Source: Symbiodinium natans (lineage: Eukaryota; Sar; Dinophyceae; Suessiales; Symbiodiniaceae). From it: DNA of 64,000 bases. The translations under genes were made by a program, and so were the position numbers. Position 1 is the first letter of the stretch. Each line of letters begins with the position of its first letter. The stretch covers positions 184,001 to 248,000 of the forward strand of contig CAJNDS010000102.1 in NCBI GenBank assembly GCA_905221605.1, in the 5' to 3' direction. The notes beneath the pieces were generated by a model, which saw only the letters and a list, made by a program, of their open reading frames with translations, searched no databases and was not told the DNA's origin. Of this stretch, positions 1-12,400 are shown piece by piece.

Positions 1-604
1 GAGCCAAAGCCCCAAATCAATGTACACTGACGGGTAGAAGATTTAACACACAAATGACACCACCACCCCCTGAAAGGGAGTGCTCAGTTCCTGACGACGT
101 GCTACTTTCAGCTGACTACGGGGCTGCAACGCTTTAGGGTTTTGGGTTTAGGGCATAAGTGGACACAAGTGCGAACCCAACATCGCTCTCATATATTAAC
201 ACTCCCAGTTGGCGAACCAACCCAGTGAATCCCAATGCCAGGGCACTCGTCAGCGTCAGACGAAGCAGGGAAACGCACTAGAACAAACTATAGCCTGCCT
301 GGCCAACAAATCACAGAAGACTCTTAAGTCAAAGAGCCCGCCGCTTTTCCCGAGTGGAGGGTTTACCTAGGGGTGCCCCTTTGAAGCCCCAAACACCAGC
401 ATGGGCTCTAATACCCCATAAACCCTCAAAAAGGCCCTTTAAGGGTTGATTATGGGGATTAAAGGGCCTGATAAACCCTAAACCCTAAACCCTAAACCCT
501 AAACCCTAAACCCTAAACCCTAAACCCTAAACCCTGGCCCTAAACTTAGGGCCGAATAGCCCATCCTGACATGGCAGAATCCACTTAAAAATAGGCCGAG
601 CTGC
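1..604. other. No gene seen; repeats only
   Basis: Degenerate telomere-type units at about 137-155, a palindromic family G hairpin at about 415-478 (halves rich in GGCCCTTTAAGGG), and the telomere tract 471-535. No convincing reading frame was found. Confidence 0.5.
471..535 (-). repeat. Telomere-type tract, about 9 units
   Basis: Near-perfect CCCTAAA units run to a degenerate CCCTGG end. The tract lies left of the exon-like island 605-663, in the C-rich orientation seen left of most islands. Confidence 0.95.
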
Positions 605-663
605 CGTGGACCAGCCCCGCATCGAACATGTCCTGGAAGGCTTGGACCATGGCGGAGCCGATC
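605..663 (-). CDS. Candidate small exon, protein unidentified
   Basis: Read on the minus strand, a TGCAG acceptor is followed by an open frame (IGSAMVQAFQDMFDAGLVH) and then a GC donor (CACG|GCAGCT). The length is 59 nt. The peptide has the amphipathic look of a helix in a helical-repeat protein, but it is too short to assign. The GC donor matches other introns in the window. Neighbouring exons of the same gene were not identified. Confidence 0.35.
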
Positions 664-2340
664 CTGCATCGGATGCGGGATCGAAATAAAGACTGCTTGT
701 AGTTGTTAGGGGTAGTATGCTGTCATAAACTGTTCATCATTCAACACGGTTAAACAGAAGTAGCATAAGCTAATGGTATAAAACTAAAGAAACCCAGTAG
801 CTGTGATGTGTCAGTATGAATAAAGTAGAACATAAGCGTACGAATACACAAGGTACGAATACACGATACGAATCTCATGATACAATAAGAAAAGGAGCAG
901 ACCCTACAGTAAACTCCAGAAAGTTGGAACAATAACCAGAAACATGCACCAGAAAAGAGTACTGAGTCGTACTAAAAAAAGAAAAAGCGAAACAGGAAAG
1001 GATAATGAAGAACAACAAGGGGTCCTGTGAGGACACGGTGCAGAGCCTGATATCTAGGGCAGCGAAAACTAAAGCAGAACTGCCCCTATATGCCCTGCTT
1101 ATAAACACTCTGTGGTATTCAACATTGCTTAACAACACAATACTCCACCAACACAATAATTCATCGGATACTATGACAACATGTCAAAATACATCTCTCT
1201 CTATACATATATCATACATTATATACATGAGCGACTGCCAGAACCGGCTGGCGGTGCTAATGGACGCAACATGAAGGGTGTCGCTTTCTAAGTGTTCCCA
1301 TCGCTTTATTGCAGGGTTTTAGCATCAGCATTCCACGCTTGATGTCTGCAGGTGTCGCTTGGGGAGCATTCAAGGTCATAGCCCGCCACAACGGTTCATG
1401 AACTTAGGGGTGTCACTTTTCAGGCATTCCTGCCCACCCTTTGCTTACTTGAATGGCTGGGGGTTTTGGCGCTTGCTCATATGTGTCTTTGTTTAAAAAC
1501 AAAACAGCTCCTCCTCGCCACGCCCGCGTCGGGCGGCGCAAGGCCGTGGCGGAGGCCCCGGCAGCCTTTTGCCTCAACCAGCGCCAGGGGGGCTTGTGCA
1601 CTTCTTCCGATGATGTCTAAATATACCCTGTAGGTGTAGGGTAGAGGGCTCAGGGTTGTATACCTGGGGCTCCATTTGCCTAAACATAGGCCCCCGAAAT
1701 CCCCCGAATGAAGATTCGGCGGGGTCGGTTTCATTTGTGAGCATTATTTGAGTAGCAGGAGTTGGTCATCGACGTCGCTCCTACTAAAAAAGGGATGCAG
1801 GATAGCATGTGGTGGTCCCAGCCCACTGGCTCTTCAATTCCAGCATCTTCAGTAGAGTAGGGGTCTTATTCAGAGGGACGCCCCACACTACAGCAAGGCA
1901 GAGCCGGTGAGCGGACACTCGGAGGCCTGACGAGTCTTCTGCTGCATTGACGGCTGAGAACTGCAGAACCACTGCAGGGTTCCCCTAAACCCGAATGCCC
2001 TTTCTTTCGGGCCGCCCGAAACAAAAACCTGCCAGGCAGCGCAAAGAACGTCGTGGAGTGTGTTGGTGATTCGCTCCATTCGAATACCTTGTGCCCATGC
2101 GCTAAGCGCAATGCCCACGGCAAGTTAATAACTTCATGGGCACGCTTAGACAACACAACTTTACCAAAGATTCGTCCGTCCCTGCGCGCCATCGCGGGGA
2201 TAAGGAGGAGGGGCAGGGCTCCGGCGCTCTGGCCGCAAGCCTGGTGCGTTTGACGGCTAAAGCTTCCCTTGGCAGGCCACCCGTCCAAAGAGTCTCTTTA
2301 ACTAGAATGGTCCCTAAACCCTAAACCCTAATTAAACCCT
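664..2340. other. Mixed sequence, no assignable gene
   Basis: 664-1300 is AT-richer and shows no coding signal. 1490-1600 and 1866-2290 hold GC-rich stretches open in several frames. On the minus strand 1990-2230 encodes peptides such as TLHDVLCAAWQVFVSGGP that could be exon pieces, but I found no consistent splice signals and do not recognise a family. Confidence 0.3.
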
Positions 2341-2536
2341 AAACCCTAGACCCACTGGGATTCGGACGTTGAGGCTCCTCTAGGTAGAACCAGCACTACA
2401 CCGGCCCCTGGCCAAGTTGCAGTACAGCTCTCCGCCGGGAACGCAGCAAGGGCCATCCAGTGAAATCGGCGATGGTGCTAGGCGTGCAGAGGCAAACGCA
2501 CGGCAAAGGTCGTACCTGAGAGAAAGCACCCTAACT

Positions 2537-2638
2537 AAGCGTCCATGCACCTCACTCTTATATACTTGGGCTCGAAAGCCCCGAAAAAGGAAGACTTTAA
2601 GGCCCAAGTTTTTCCTATTTAGGTACATGGACCCTGAG
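2537..2638. repeat. Hairpin family B, copy 1 (diverged)
   Basis: Inverted ends GTCCATG...CATGGAC with inner AAGTATATA-like arms (here TATACTTGGGCTC / GGCCCAAGT). It is one of six related roughly 100-bp hairpins in the window. Confidence 0.7.
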
Positions 2639-2921
2639 GGGTAGGGCCAGTGCTTTTGGCAACATGCAGGATAGGGGTTCTTATCGGCGACGATGCTGTG
2701 GTGTTACCCGGCCTGCCAATGGCCAGGGCAAACTGTCATCGGCCCTTTTGTTGCACCCACGCAACCCTGAACCCTAAACCCTAAACCCTAAACCCTCACT
2801 GCTTAGGGCATGCCTCTCTTGAAGAACTGGGGATGTAAGCAAAATGACCCGAAAACCGCGTTCTGAAAACAGCTTTAAGGACAGGGCTTCCATTCTGTCG
2901 CCAGCAGCATAAAAAACAAAC

Positions 2922-3058
2922 CTACTATCTGCTTAAGAACCACCCAAAACATCAAGACAACAATCCCTATGCTACGCTTCTTAGGAAACTTTGTTTGAAG
3001 ATTGTATATATATATTTTTTTTTTTTGGGGGGGGGGGGGGCTCTGAAGCAAATAGTAG
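2922..3058. repeat. Hairpin family F, copy 1
   Basis: Terminal inverted repeats CTACTATCTGCTTAAGAAC and its near complement GAAGCAAATAGTAG. The interior holds T and G runs. Four copies of the family lie in this window (also 7282, 20931, 23184). Confidence 0.8.
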
Positions 3059-3059
3059 A

Positions 3060-6000
3060 AACATGCTAAGCCAGAATGCTCCTTCTTGGCGAAGTCGTCC
3101 AGCATAACTTTGGCGACCTCCCCCGTCTCCTGCCAGTACCCCCTGTTGAAACAAAAATGCCGTCTTGCCACAGCCTCATTGTCTTATAGCTGATTCGGCA
3201 GGAGCTGGAGTTTTATTCGACGTGGCGAGGGTTGAGGGCCTTGATTGGCAGTCACGCAGGCACTGTCCATCGGCCGCGGCTCAAAACCCTCAAGCCTGAC
3301 CTGGAGCCCCCCAAAAGTTCACCCAAGAAGCCCTACACCGCTGCCACCCCTAAACCCAAAACCCAAAACCCAAAACCCTAAACCCTGAACCCTAAACCCT
3401 AGCGCGGCGCCTCTTCCAGGAACACCGTGCCAATAAAGCCGCTGCCCAAAACGCGCAGGGCTCCCGTCGGGCACAGGATCCTGGCTGGGGGCCAAAGAGG
3501 GTTTAGGGTTTAGGGTTTAGGGTCTGTAGGGTAAAGGTTGTACGCTTGGGTTTGGGTATCCTCTAAGGACGCAAAATGGCCTAGTCAGGGGACCTCTTAG
3601 AAAAAACATCCTTGAGGGGGTAGGAGCCTGAATCCATACACAAGGTTAAGTAAAATCAGCGGTAAGCGGGCTGGAGACTTGCCCTCATACCCCGAAATGG
3701 GGGCTTGGCCCTGTTGTAGGGAAGGTCTGTTAAGCACAGAGGCCTAGTTGCTGAGTACCCTGGCCCCAAGAAGGGTAGCCTTTCAATTGTAGGAGGATTG
3801 TATAGTTTCGTCGAGTGACCCTAAACCCGAAATCCTAAACCCATTCGGCCGGTGGGGCTTGGGGGCTTTAGGGGGTAAGGGTGCTTTTCGTTGAAATATT
3901 GCTGGGCAGAGCTTGGTGCCTTGAAATTCAAAGTGCCGTTTAGAGGAGTTAGATCGACTCCTATACCATGATACCAGTGCACATCATGATACCAGTATAC
4001 CCTAAACCCTTGCTCAAGCCCCGGACTTGTCAAAGTGCGGCTTTCCTTGTGTTGCAGCGGAGGCCGTACTTGAAGCTTGGGCGACGGGAGGCTTTGCGTC
4101 ATGGGGATTGTCAGGGACCTGACCCTAAATCCCGGAGACCGCAAACTCTTCTTTTTAAGCGCGGGCTGGTAGATGTGTTGCAGTGCCCTCTAAGCCCTAA
4201 ATCCTGAACACCTTAGACCCTCAACCCTAAACCCTTGAACCTTAAACCCTAAACCCTGAACCCTAAACCCTGGCGTAACCTTGAGCCCCCCTCAATCTCC
4301 GCCAAAGCTGCGAGGAAGGAGACAGGGCCGCCACCGCTCGCACGGGGTCGAAGGCGTGCTCCTCCATCCTCGGGGCAAGGTCATTATGCTATGCATACTG
4401 AACATCGCGCAAGCCAGGTCATGGTCCAGAGTGCTGTGCTCTTGCCAGCGCAGCACGCCTAGTCTGTGTGAATCAGCCTTACACCCTAAACCCTAAACCC
4501 TAAACCGCAAAGAAGGCATGCAGGCAAGAACTCTGGCTTGCGACTGCGCAGCACATCTGCCGCCATCCGTGCGAGACGGAGATCTGAGACAGGCTTCCTG
4601 CGCGGACCCGCTTGAACCTCGACCCTCAACTCCATAAGATTTGCAAGCTAATTTACAGGAGCACAACACGTAACAGCATTCAAACACACACTCTAAAGTT
4701 TGCATCACTCCGTAGGCTTCGCAGGGCTGCAGCGCTTACCGTTTACAAGAAGGGACCCCCACGTTACAAGTAGAGTACTAAGGACCCGAAATTGGGCTTT
4801 AAGGATCCTATCTTAGGTTATAAGTCTGTGAAGTATAGTTACTACAGTCCGGGGGCCCCTCCTTGCATAGCTTTCGGAGAGCACATGGCAGCTTTGCAGG
4901 TAACCAAATGGCTTTGGGCATGAGGCCTTCTCTAAAATGCCAACTTGTAGCTTTGCTAACCTCCCTTCTTCCATCCTTGGGTTTTGCGTTGAGGGTCCCA
5001 GGATCCACACGGCTCCCGGAGCTCCTACTTGACCACACATGACTCGCAGCCTCTGGGCTCGAAACCAACCCACTAAACCCTAAACCCGAAACCCGAAACC
5101 CTAAACCCCAAACCCTAAACCCCAAACCCCAAACCCTAAACCCTGGCAGGCGTCCCACTGCAAGAAGCCCTCAGTCGGAGCAAAGCCAGCACCGCTGACG
5201 GAATGCCTTGCAATCTCAAGCGGCCAGGGAGCTAATGGGGCAGGGTCTTTCTGAGCCCTTCAAAATCTTCAAAGGTGCTTGAGCACACACAGAAAAAAAC
5301 ACGGCCCAAAGCCCAAGCCATTGATGCTAACACCATCTTGCCTTCCTGAAGCCTCAACTTTCGACCCTAGGACGGGACGCCCACAAGCAGAATCGGTCCC
5401 AAACCCGAAGTGTGCGGGATTTTGGGGATGGCGCATCACCGTTGTAGGACTCTTATCTTATTATTAAGAGGTCTAGTGCCCCCATTCAGTCTCTCTCTCT
5501 GCCTCTCTCCCCCTCCCTCCCTCCTCCCTTTACGTCTTACTTCTGCCCCAAGGCACCCCCCCCACCCTGACAGCCGAGAGGCCCTGACACCCGAAACCTT
5601 CCATACCCAAGCCTGGAACCTTAAGCCGGAAGTCCTGAACTTTCTTATACTCACAGTCCTGAACAGTGATTCCAATTATAGGGGGCGGGGGGGGTACGAT
5701 AATCCCTTTTTGAGGAGCAGTTACAAGAAAAGTGGAATTATACGGGGGGGTAGAATCCCTATGAAGGAGCTGCTACAAGAAAAGGGGGCAACATCCCAAT
5801 CCTGCACCCCAAACGCAGGTCGCAGCTGCGCGCTTCGACCAGCTTGCCGGACACGCGATCGCGGTACTTGATGACCTCGGCCTGTCCAAGGTCGGGTTTA
5901 GGGTTTCGGGTTTAGGGTTTAGGTTTCATAGAGATCTCTAATTAAGAGCCCTTGTAGGATGGGCGATTACTAGGTCTTCAAAACCCCAGAATCACCCCCT

Positions 6001-6630
6001 ATAAAGGGCCTCTTTAGGGAACTATAAGGTATAGTAACCCATGCTGGGCTGTTAGGCCCTTTAAACCCCAGAATCAACCCCTTTCAAGGGGACTATAAGG
6101 TATATAGGCCTTTCAAACCCCAGAACCAACCCCTATAAAGGGCTTTTAAGGGACTGTGGGGTATGTTAGACCATCCTGGTGTTTGCGGAGTTCAGGGTTG
6201 AGGGACTTGAGGGAGAGGGTAAGGCTCACCCTCATCGGAGCCCCTGAAAGCTTTGAGGATTTTAGGCTTTAGGGTTTAGTGTTTAGGGGGCCTAGTAGCC
6301 GGGAGCTCCTGTGCCTCTTGGGACCTGGAGTTCAGAAGTAAGCACCCGATGTCCGTGCACACCCGCATATCCCTAAACCCTAACCCCTAAACCCTAAACT
6401 CTAAACCCTGCCTATAAACCCTATAAACCCCATAAACCCCATAAACCCTATCAACCCCATAAACCCTATAAACCCCAAACGAATCCCAAAAGCCCTTGCG
6501 CGAGCGCGGTCTTAGAGCAGGACTCGGAGCCTGCCTGAACCCTAAACCCTGCCTATAAACCCTATAAACCCTATGAACCCTCTGAACCCCATAAACCCTA
6601 TTAACTCTATAAGCCCTTAGAGCAGGACTC
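3060..6630. other. Telomere-type tracts and hairpins; weak exon-like islands
   Basis: CCCTAAA and TTTAGGG tracts alternate at about 3350, 3500, 4200-4270, 4485-4505, 5070-5150, 5895 and 6370-6620. The island 5812-5880 is open on both strands and is followed on the plus strand by a GT donor that runs into GTCGGGTTTAGGG. A family G hairpin cluster lies at 5978-6180. I could not assign a product. Confidence 0.4.
5978..6180. repeat. Family G palindromic cluster (three diverged units)
   Basis: Three successive units share ACCCCAGAATCA, CCCCTATAAAGGG and GGGACTATAAGGTAT, at roughly 65-bp spacing. Related single copies occur at about 415-478, 34975-35030 and 44640-44720. Each unit is self-complementary around the CCTATAAAGG core. 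Confidence 0.65.
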
Positions 6631-6634
6631 GGAG

Positions 6635-6705
6635 CCTGGATGGCGCGCGAGTGGCACAACGTGTTTTCGATGCGCTGCCGGGTCAGTCTCTGCCGGTCGT
6701 CGCTG
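6635..6705 (-). CDS. Candidate exon, protein unidentified
   Basis: The minus-strand frame reads RISDDRQRLTRQRIENTLCH followed by SRAIQ, with an AG acceptor (CCGAG|GATCAGC) and a GC donor (CAG|GCTCCGAG). Telomere-type CCCTAAA and CCCTATAAA units lie on its left. The charged, helix-like peptide is typical of coding sequence but too short to identify. Confidence 0.4.
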
Positions 6706-7281
6706 ATCCTCGGATCTCATCAAAAGTTTGGGGCCCCTAAACCCCCAAACCCCCAAAACCTCTAAATGACTTAGTGTCCCTAAACCCTAAACCCTAAACC
6801 CTACACCCTACACCCTAAACCCTAAACCCTAAACTGTTAAATTCTGTGTGTTAAATTCTGTGCCTTGGCAGGCCTGGGACGGCTTGGGGGCACTGAAAGT
6901 CTGGGGCCTTGGGGGAATCGAGAAAACCTTAGCCTTGGAATGTCCCACAGGGGCCCCAAAGCACAAGCCCCCTAAAGGAGCTTCACCACACGGTTTAGGG
7001 TTTAGGGTTTAGGGTTTAGGGTTTAGGGGGGAGACCTCAACCACGGTGTCTAACCACCGGGAAAACCCAAACCTAAACCCCTAAACCCTAAACCCTGAAA
7101 CCTTTTGTTGAACCCCTGCACCCCAAACCCTAAAACCCTATCCAAAACCCAAAACCCTAAACCCTAAACCAATGGAAAGAGCAAACGATGTCTCAAATGC
7201 CCAGCATCAGGGGGACCGCGCCCAGCTTCGTAGGCAGAATCTGCCAGGAGGTCAGCTGGTCGTCACTTCCAGACGCTATAG

Positions 7282-7402
7282 TACTACTTGCTTAAGAACC
7301 CCCAAAAATCAAAAACATATTCTTCCCTATGAGGGTAGTATAGGGATTACTATATGTTTTTTATTTCTATTTTTTTGGGGGGGTTCTTATAAGCAAATGG
7401 TC
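7282..7402. repeat. Hairpin family F, copy 2
   Basis: CTACTTGCTTAAGAACCCCC on the left and GGGGGGTTCTTATAAGCAAA on the right. The interior includes CCCTATGAGGGTAGTATAGGG. Confidence 0.8.
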
Positions 7403-8393
7403 CACCCTAAGCCCTGAACCCTGAACCCTAAACCCTAAACCAAAGTGCTTTCTCCGACGCTGGCCGTTTGCTGTGTCCGGGCCCCCAAACATCCAGGATG
7501 GCCAGTGTGAGTTTAAACCCTAAACCCTAAACCCTCAACTTGTGAGAGATCATGATCTTCAAGGGTCTCGCGACCTTGCACTTGCATGGGTGTGTTCTTG
7601 GGCCAAGGCTTGGGGAACCCTTGTTGAAGAACCCCTTAGGGAATTTCGGGCTTAGGGATCCTAAACCCTCAACCCTACACCCCAAATCCTAAACCCTAAG
7701 CCCGACACCCTAAACCCTAAACCCTGAAAACAGGATTTAGGGTTTAGGGTTTGGTTTAGGGTTTAGGGTTTAGGGTTGAGGGTTGAGGATTGAGGGTTGA
7801 GGGTTGAGGGTTTAGGGTTTCGCAAAAGGCCGGCAAGGCATAGGTTGGTAGGTCTCTTGATAGGTGACACCCAGGGTCCGTTTCTCCCCGGTATTCAACT
7901 GCTGACCCCCCACCACCAGACTATACCAAATGTATACTCACAAAGTACCTCACCAATACATCCCGCTGGGGTGTCTGCAGGCTCTCTATACAATGGCTAG
8001 TTCTCGCGACACTCTAGGCTTTCCTTTGCTGGGTTTAGGGTTTAGGGTTTCTGCTTTAGGGTTTAGGGTTTAGGGCTCGGAGAAGCTTGGCCCGGCCTTG
8101 CTACGGTGGGCACCAGGGGCCTTGGAGAGAACTTCTCCTTGACCGCGCTGTTCTGGTGCGAGCCTTTAGGGTTTAGGGTCTAGGGTTTAGGGCTTTCTCT
8201 TGAGGCGTTGACTCTTTTTGTCTTTTGCTGGGGTTTAGGGTTTAGGATTTTGGGCTTCTAGGGTTTCAGAGGGCGACTCTCTTTTTTTGCGTTGAGGGGG
8301 AGGGGTGGGGACGGGGCGGTGGCAGCCAGTCACCACAAAAATGATCAAACGTGCAAGCCCCGCACTCGCCCTAAACCCAAGTAGACATCTATA

Positions 8394-8394
<1 letters not shown>

Positions 8395-8424
<30 letters not shown>

Positions 8425-8518
8425 TTTATTTATTTATTTATATTTATAAATTGATATTTATACATTTATATATTTACATATATATATATATATTTATATA
8501 ATATATATATATATATTC
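8395..8518. repeat. AT-rich microsatellite
   Basis: TATATA and TTTA/TTATA units with almost no G or C. Confidence 0.95.
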
Positions 8519-8565
8519 CACTGATCCCTTGCATTGGCGCACATCTCGCATTCGGAGTCATTTCG

Positions 8566-8668
8566 CTACAGCTGCCCCCTCGAACCAAGAACAAAGTCGA
8601 CCCGTTCCGACTGGGTCTGTGAGTCCAAAAGTGACCCGACACCCCAATTCTTTTGGCTGCTTTTTGTG
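8566..8668 (-). CDS. Candidate terminal exon, protein unidentified
   Basis: On the minus strand a TTTCAG acceptor, itself the end of a degenerate TTTGGG/TTCAGGG stretch, leads into a frame starting HKKQPKELGCRVTFGLTD and ending at a TGA. The frame is also open upstream through the repeat, so the acceptor is an inference. No family is recognised. Confidence 0.3.
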
Positions 8669-8956
8669 CTGAAACCCTGAACCCAAACCCAAAAGCACGC
8701 CAGCGCCCCCAAAATTCAGAGCTTTCCCAGACCTCAACACCCTCTGCACCTTCTGCCTCCGGCTTGAAGTGAACTATAGGGTTGAGAGTTAAGGGCTTTT
8801 ATAGGATTCAGGCCAGGAGCGGTATTGCAGAAGGCCGTGCCTGGCGCAAGCGAGGTTCAGGGTCGATCAGACGGATTTGGCCACTGGGACCCCAAAGCCT
8901 TGTCAGGAATCTACGAACCTGGGTACTCGAAACCCTAAATCCTATAAACCCTAAAC

Positions 8957-8961
8957 CCTAT
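8957..8961 (+). repeat. Target-site duplication, left copy (CCTAT)
   Basis: Perfect 5-bp copy of the bases at 18237-18241. Five bp is the usual Ty1/copia duplication length. The site lies inside a CCCTAAACCCTAT tract. Confidence 0.95.
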
Positions 8962-9470
8962 TGTGTTTGTAGAGAGCGTTGACAGCAGCTGTGCAAGATC
9001 AGTTGAAGAATGTGGCAGACTGATTGCTGCATGACCCCTGCGCAAGGATGACTCTTTGCTTTTGCAGGAACGATACTTGAGAAGATTAGCATCGCCACTA
9101 CATGTGGCTCAAGATGACACAGCAAAATCGAGAAGTGACTCGAGTGACGAGGTTGTCTGGTTTTGGTGAGGGTGTTGAATCTAGGACCCCGGTTGCCCGG
9201 TACCCTAGACCCGAACCCTGTCCTGGAGCCCGCTGTTACTCCCTAGTAGCTACTCCCTAGGCCCTAACCCAGGTCGTTTCGGGGGCTTAAGTCGGATGTA
9301 TGGGGATAAGTGATGCTTCCGTACTCCCCTCTTGATGATGTTCCTCACCAGTTCAAACAGCAGCAGCAGCAGCAGCAACAACAACAACAACAACAGCAGC
9401 TGCAGATGAGTCCTGCCTATAGCATAGTCACGGACCGCTTGAGCCCAGAACAGCCAAGCACACAATCACA
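8962..9470 (+). repeat. 5' LTR of the copia element (509 bp)
   Basis: Matches 17734-18236 base for base apart from the CAR codon run near 9358-9399 (14 Gln codons here, 12 in the 3' copy). It has TG...CA ends. It contains the polyprotein start codon at 9313, so transcription must begin upstream within the LTR. Confidence 0.97.
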
Positions 9471-12400
9471 GGTTATGACTAGCCCAACTACGAACCCGAG
9501 CAGAGCTCCAGCAGAAGCCCAAGCAGACCAGGCGTTTGGCAGTGGACCGGATCCACTTCTGAGCTGGAGGTATGCTACGTCTGCTCAGCACCCCTCAGGT
9601 TTCAGATTACAGCAGCTGTTGCAAGTGCAGGCGCCGGCAGAATTCTTGAATATGTTGCATTCAGAGCACCAAGCTACTCAGACCACTTTGTCATCACTAG
9701 AGGATGTGCAGAGGAGGCTTGAGGAGTTGGGGTCTGACGTGCAGTATCGGACAGAGCGTCTGGCAACTTGTGTCTCATCCATCGCTGGTGAGGCAGAAGC
9801 AGTGAAAGCTGATCTGGGAAACGTTGGCCTTTCGCTACAAAAGTCGGATATGCTTTGGAAACAGGCTGATAGCAAGTTTTCTGAGATGTCTAAGCGTATT
9901 GGTCAGCTTGAGGAGGCGTTGGCTATGCAGTCAAGGGCAAACACATCATTTGAGGCAGATGTTAACACGAAGTTGGACATTCTTAATCAAATGGTGCAAG
10001 GCCTACAAGCATCATTGTGCCAAGTGGACGCACTTGGTGGAACTGTAGACTCGATGAAGGACGCAGCTTCTCAGGTCAGTGATGTCATGGCTGAGTGTGG
10101 TGACAAATTGCGCGCGCACGACAAAAAGTTTCTGGAACTCAGCATTGGACACGATGGGTCCGAAGATGAGTCTGGATCTGGACACGAAGAAAGAACCCTT
10201 GAACGTTTGGTGAAACTTGCAAAGGAGGAGTTTATGACCAAAGGTGATGGGGCTATATGGACACAACGCCTTATGGATGAACAGTGGGAGATTGAGAAGC
10301 TTAAGAAACAGCTTGAAACATCTGTTGCATCTCATAAGGACAGCACGAAGGAGTTGAGCAGTATCCTGGAGCGAATGGTGGCCAACGAGAAGGTCACTAG
10401 CAAGCTTCAGCTACGCTATGAGGAGATCAGCAAGCAGTTGGTCATTCTGTCATCCCACTTGAGCGACGATCAGGTGCAGGAGCAGGATAAGGTGTCGCGC
10501 CGTCCTGTGTCCAACATGGCGGACAGAGTGATTGAACAGCTGCCAGTTGAGCCTTCCACGCCGCGGACTTCTGGACCTGGGAAACCGGAAAGATATCTCA
10601 TGACACCGGAGGCTGGGCGCCAGTCAGGTCCTGAGGCTGGAAACGGCTGGTACGATGATGACGAAGAGGAAGAGCTGGAGGCAGTGCAGCAGCTGCCGCC
10701 TGGCTTATCCACAGTTTCTCCTGACCAAGGAGGCAATCGGATTCCGCCTGGCCAATGGAAGTTGATCAAAGACTTCCCTCGGCTAGTGATGCCTCAGGGA
10801 GATCCCTGGGAAAAGGGTATGGCATTCCGCCAATGGGCCACTGAGGCCTCAGCGCTCGCGGAAGCCATTTCACCGTTGTTGGCTGAGTTCTTCAGACGCA
10901 GGCTGCGTGAGGGCCAGGAGCTCTACGAGAAACGCTTGCGTGATGGCTGCTCACCTCCGCTACCTGTTGTGGCCAGCAGCGACAAAGAAATGGAGACGCG
11001 CTTAAGTCTTGCCCTCCTCAAGGCCCTGCCAACTTCAATGAAGCAGCCGGCGCTTGAAAAGGGATCATCCGATGAAGCGGTTTCCACCATCGCATTGTTG
11101 GAAGCAGCATGTGAAGTGTTCATGCCTGGAGGAGTCAGCGAACAGGTGTCCTTGCAGCGGTTCCTGAGGCAGCTTCCTGTTGCCAACTCGTGCAAGGAAC
11201 TCTTGGGTACTCTTCGACGATGGCGGCTTGCTAAACAGCGAGCGGAGTACCTGAAGATCCCCGAGCAGGCACCTCATGAGTCCATTGCAGCGTTCGACGG
11301 CTTGTGTCGGCAGCTGGAAAAGAAACACACGTTGCTGGGCACAAGACTGAGCCTTATGAGACTTCAGCACAACATTCAGGTGCCTACTCATGATGGCGTC
11401 TCTTCATACTTGCAGATCTTGGAGGCTGAGTGCACTCGAATTTTTGCAGAGGAGCAAACGGCGTCGCGAGGAGGGCCGAAGCATGGAGATGTTGGAGAGT
11501 ACGATATGCCAGCGGCTAATCAGGCTGCTGGAGGAAAGGGTGTGAAACCACTCTGCGCGTACTACAACACTGCTAGGGGATGCCTCAAAGGATCTGATTG
11601 CACTTTTCGGCATGAGAAACAAGGGGGGACAAGCCAGAAAGGAAAGGGCGCACAGGGCAAGGGTGGCAAGAATGGCAAAGGAGATAAGGGCGCAACGAAG
11701 TCTGCAGAACCGAAGGCCAAGGCCAAAGCAGAGGCTAAGGCTGCTGCAGACGCAACTCCGACACCTTCTGCCAGAGCCAAGACAAAAGCAGAGAAGAAGG
11801 CTGCGAAGGCAGCCGCAAAGGCAGCATCTTCAACAGCAGCTGCAGCGCAGGAGTTTGAGGACGTCCCAGCTTTGGCAGGAGCAGCTTGTGCAGCGCAGGA
11901 ATCTTCTTCAAGACCTTGTGCAATGATGGCTAGCAACTTGAATGATGAGCCAGACAGCGACAGCGACAATAATCCGAGCATCTCGGGAATCCCCATGCGA
12001 GCTGACGGTGACACTCCGGAATGGTCTGAGGTGGAACGTGGAGAGTTCTCCAGTGAGGAGGCGGAGTCTGAAGGCAGTGATGTTTCGCTCAACTTTCAGC
12101 AACAGCCTGAGCCACTTTGGACCTTAGAACTTTCTGTCACCGAGTACATGCAATGGCGGAGACCTGGGTTTGTTCACTCACGCGCAAGCCATGAGTTTGT
12201 TGAGACGACGAACCCACGCAGTATTTGCTGGCCGTTATGGTGGAGTATTCTTCATGATGAGCTTGATGAGAATGAGCAGGGAACCATTCCAGTTGTGGAT
12301 GGGGTTGACATCCTTCAATGCGACATTGCGCTGGTTATGTTTGATGACCAAATTGCACGCCCTGTCTTTCTTGTTTGGCTTCTTGAGGAGGAGACTGGCA

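Larger units (their letters stand above)
6710..8560. other. Telomere-type tracts, hairpin F2 and simple repeats
   Basis: Tracts lie at 6778-6833, 6992-7026, 7070-7170, 7415-7440, 7515-7535, 7738-7820, 8033-8075 and 8165-8250, and an AT microsatellite at 8395-8518. The plus-strand frame 7797-8000 is open but mostly translates a telomere tract at its start. No gene is assigned. Confidence 0.4.

Noticed and set aside
9471-9500. tRNA primer-binding site after the 5' LTR
   Set aside because: GGTTATGACTAGCCC matches no tRNA 3' end that I can recognise; the priming mode is unknown.
11562-12092. 176-residue minus-strand frame
   Set aside because: Antisense of the copia Lys/Ala-rich gag region; Ala/Leu richness mirrors Lys/Ala codons.
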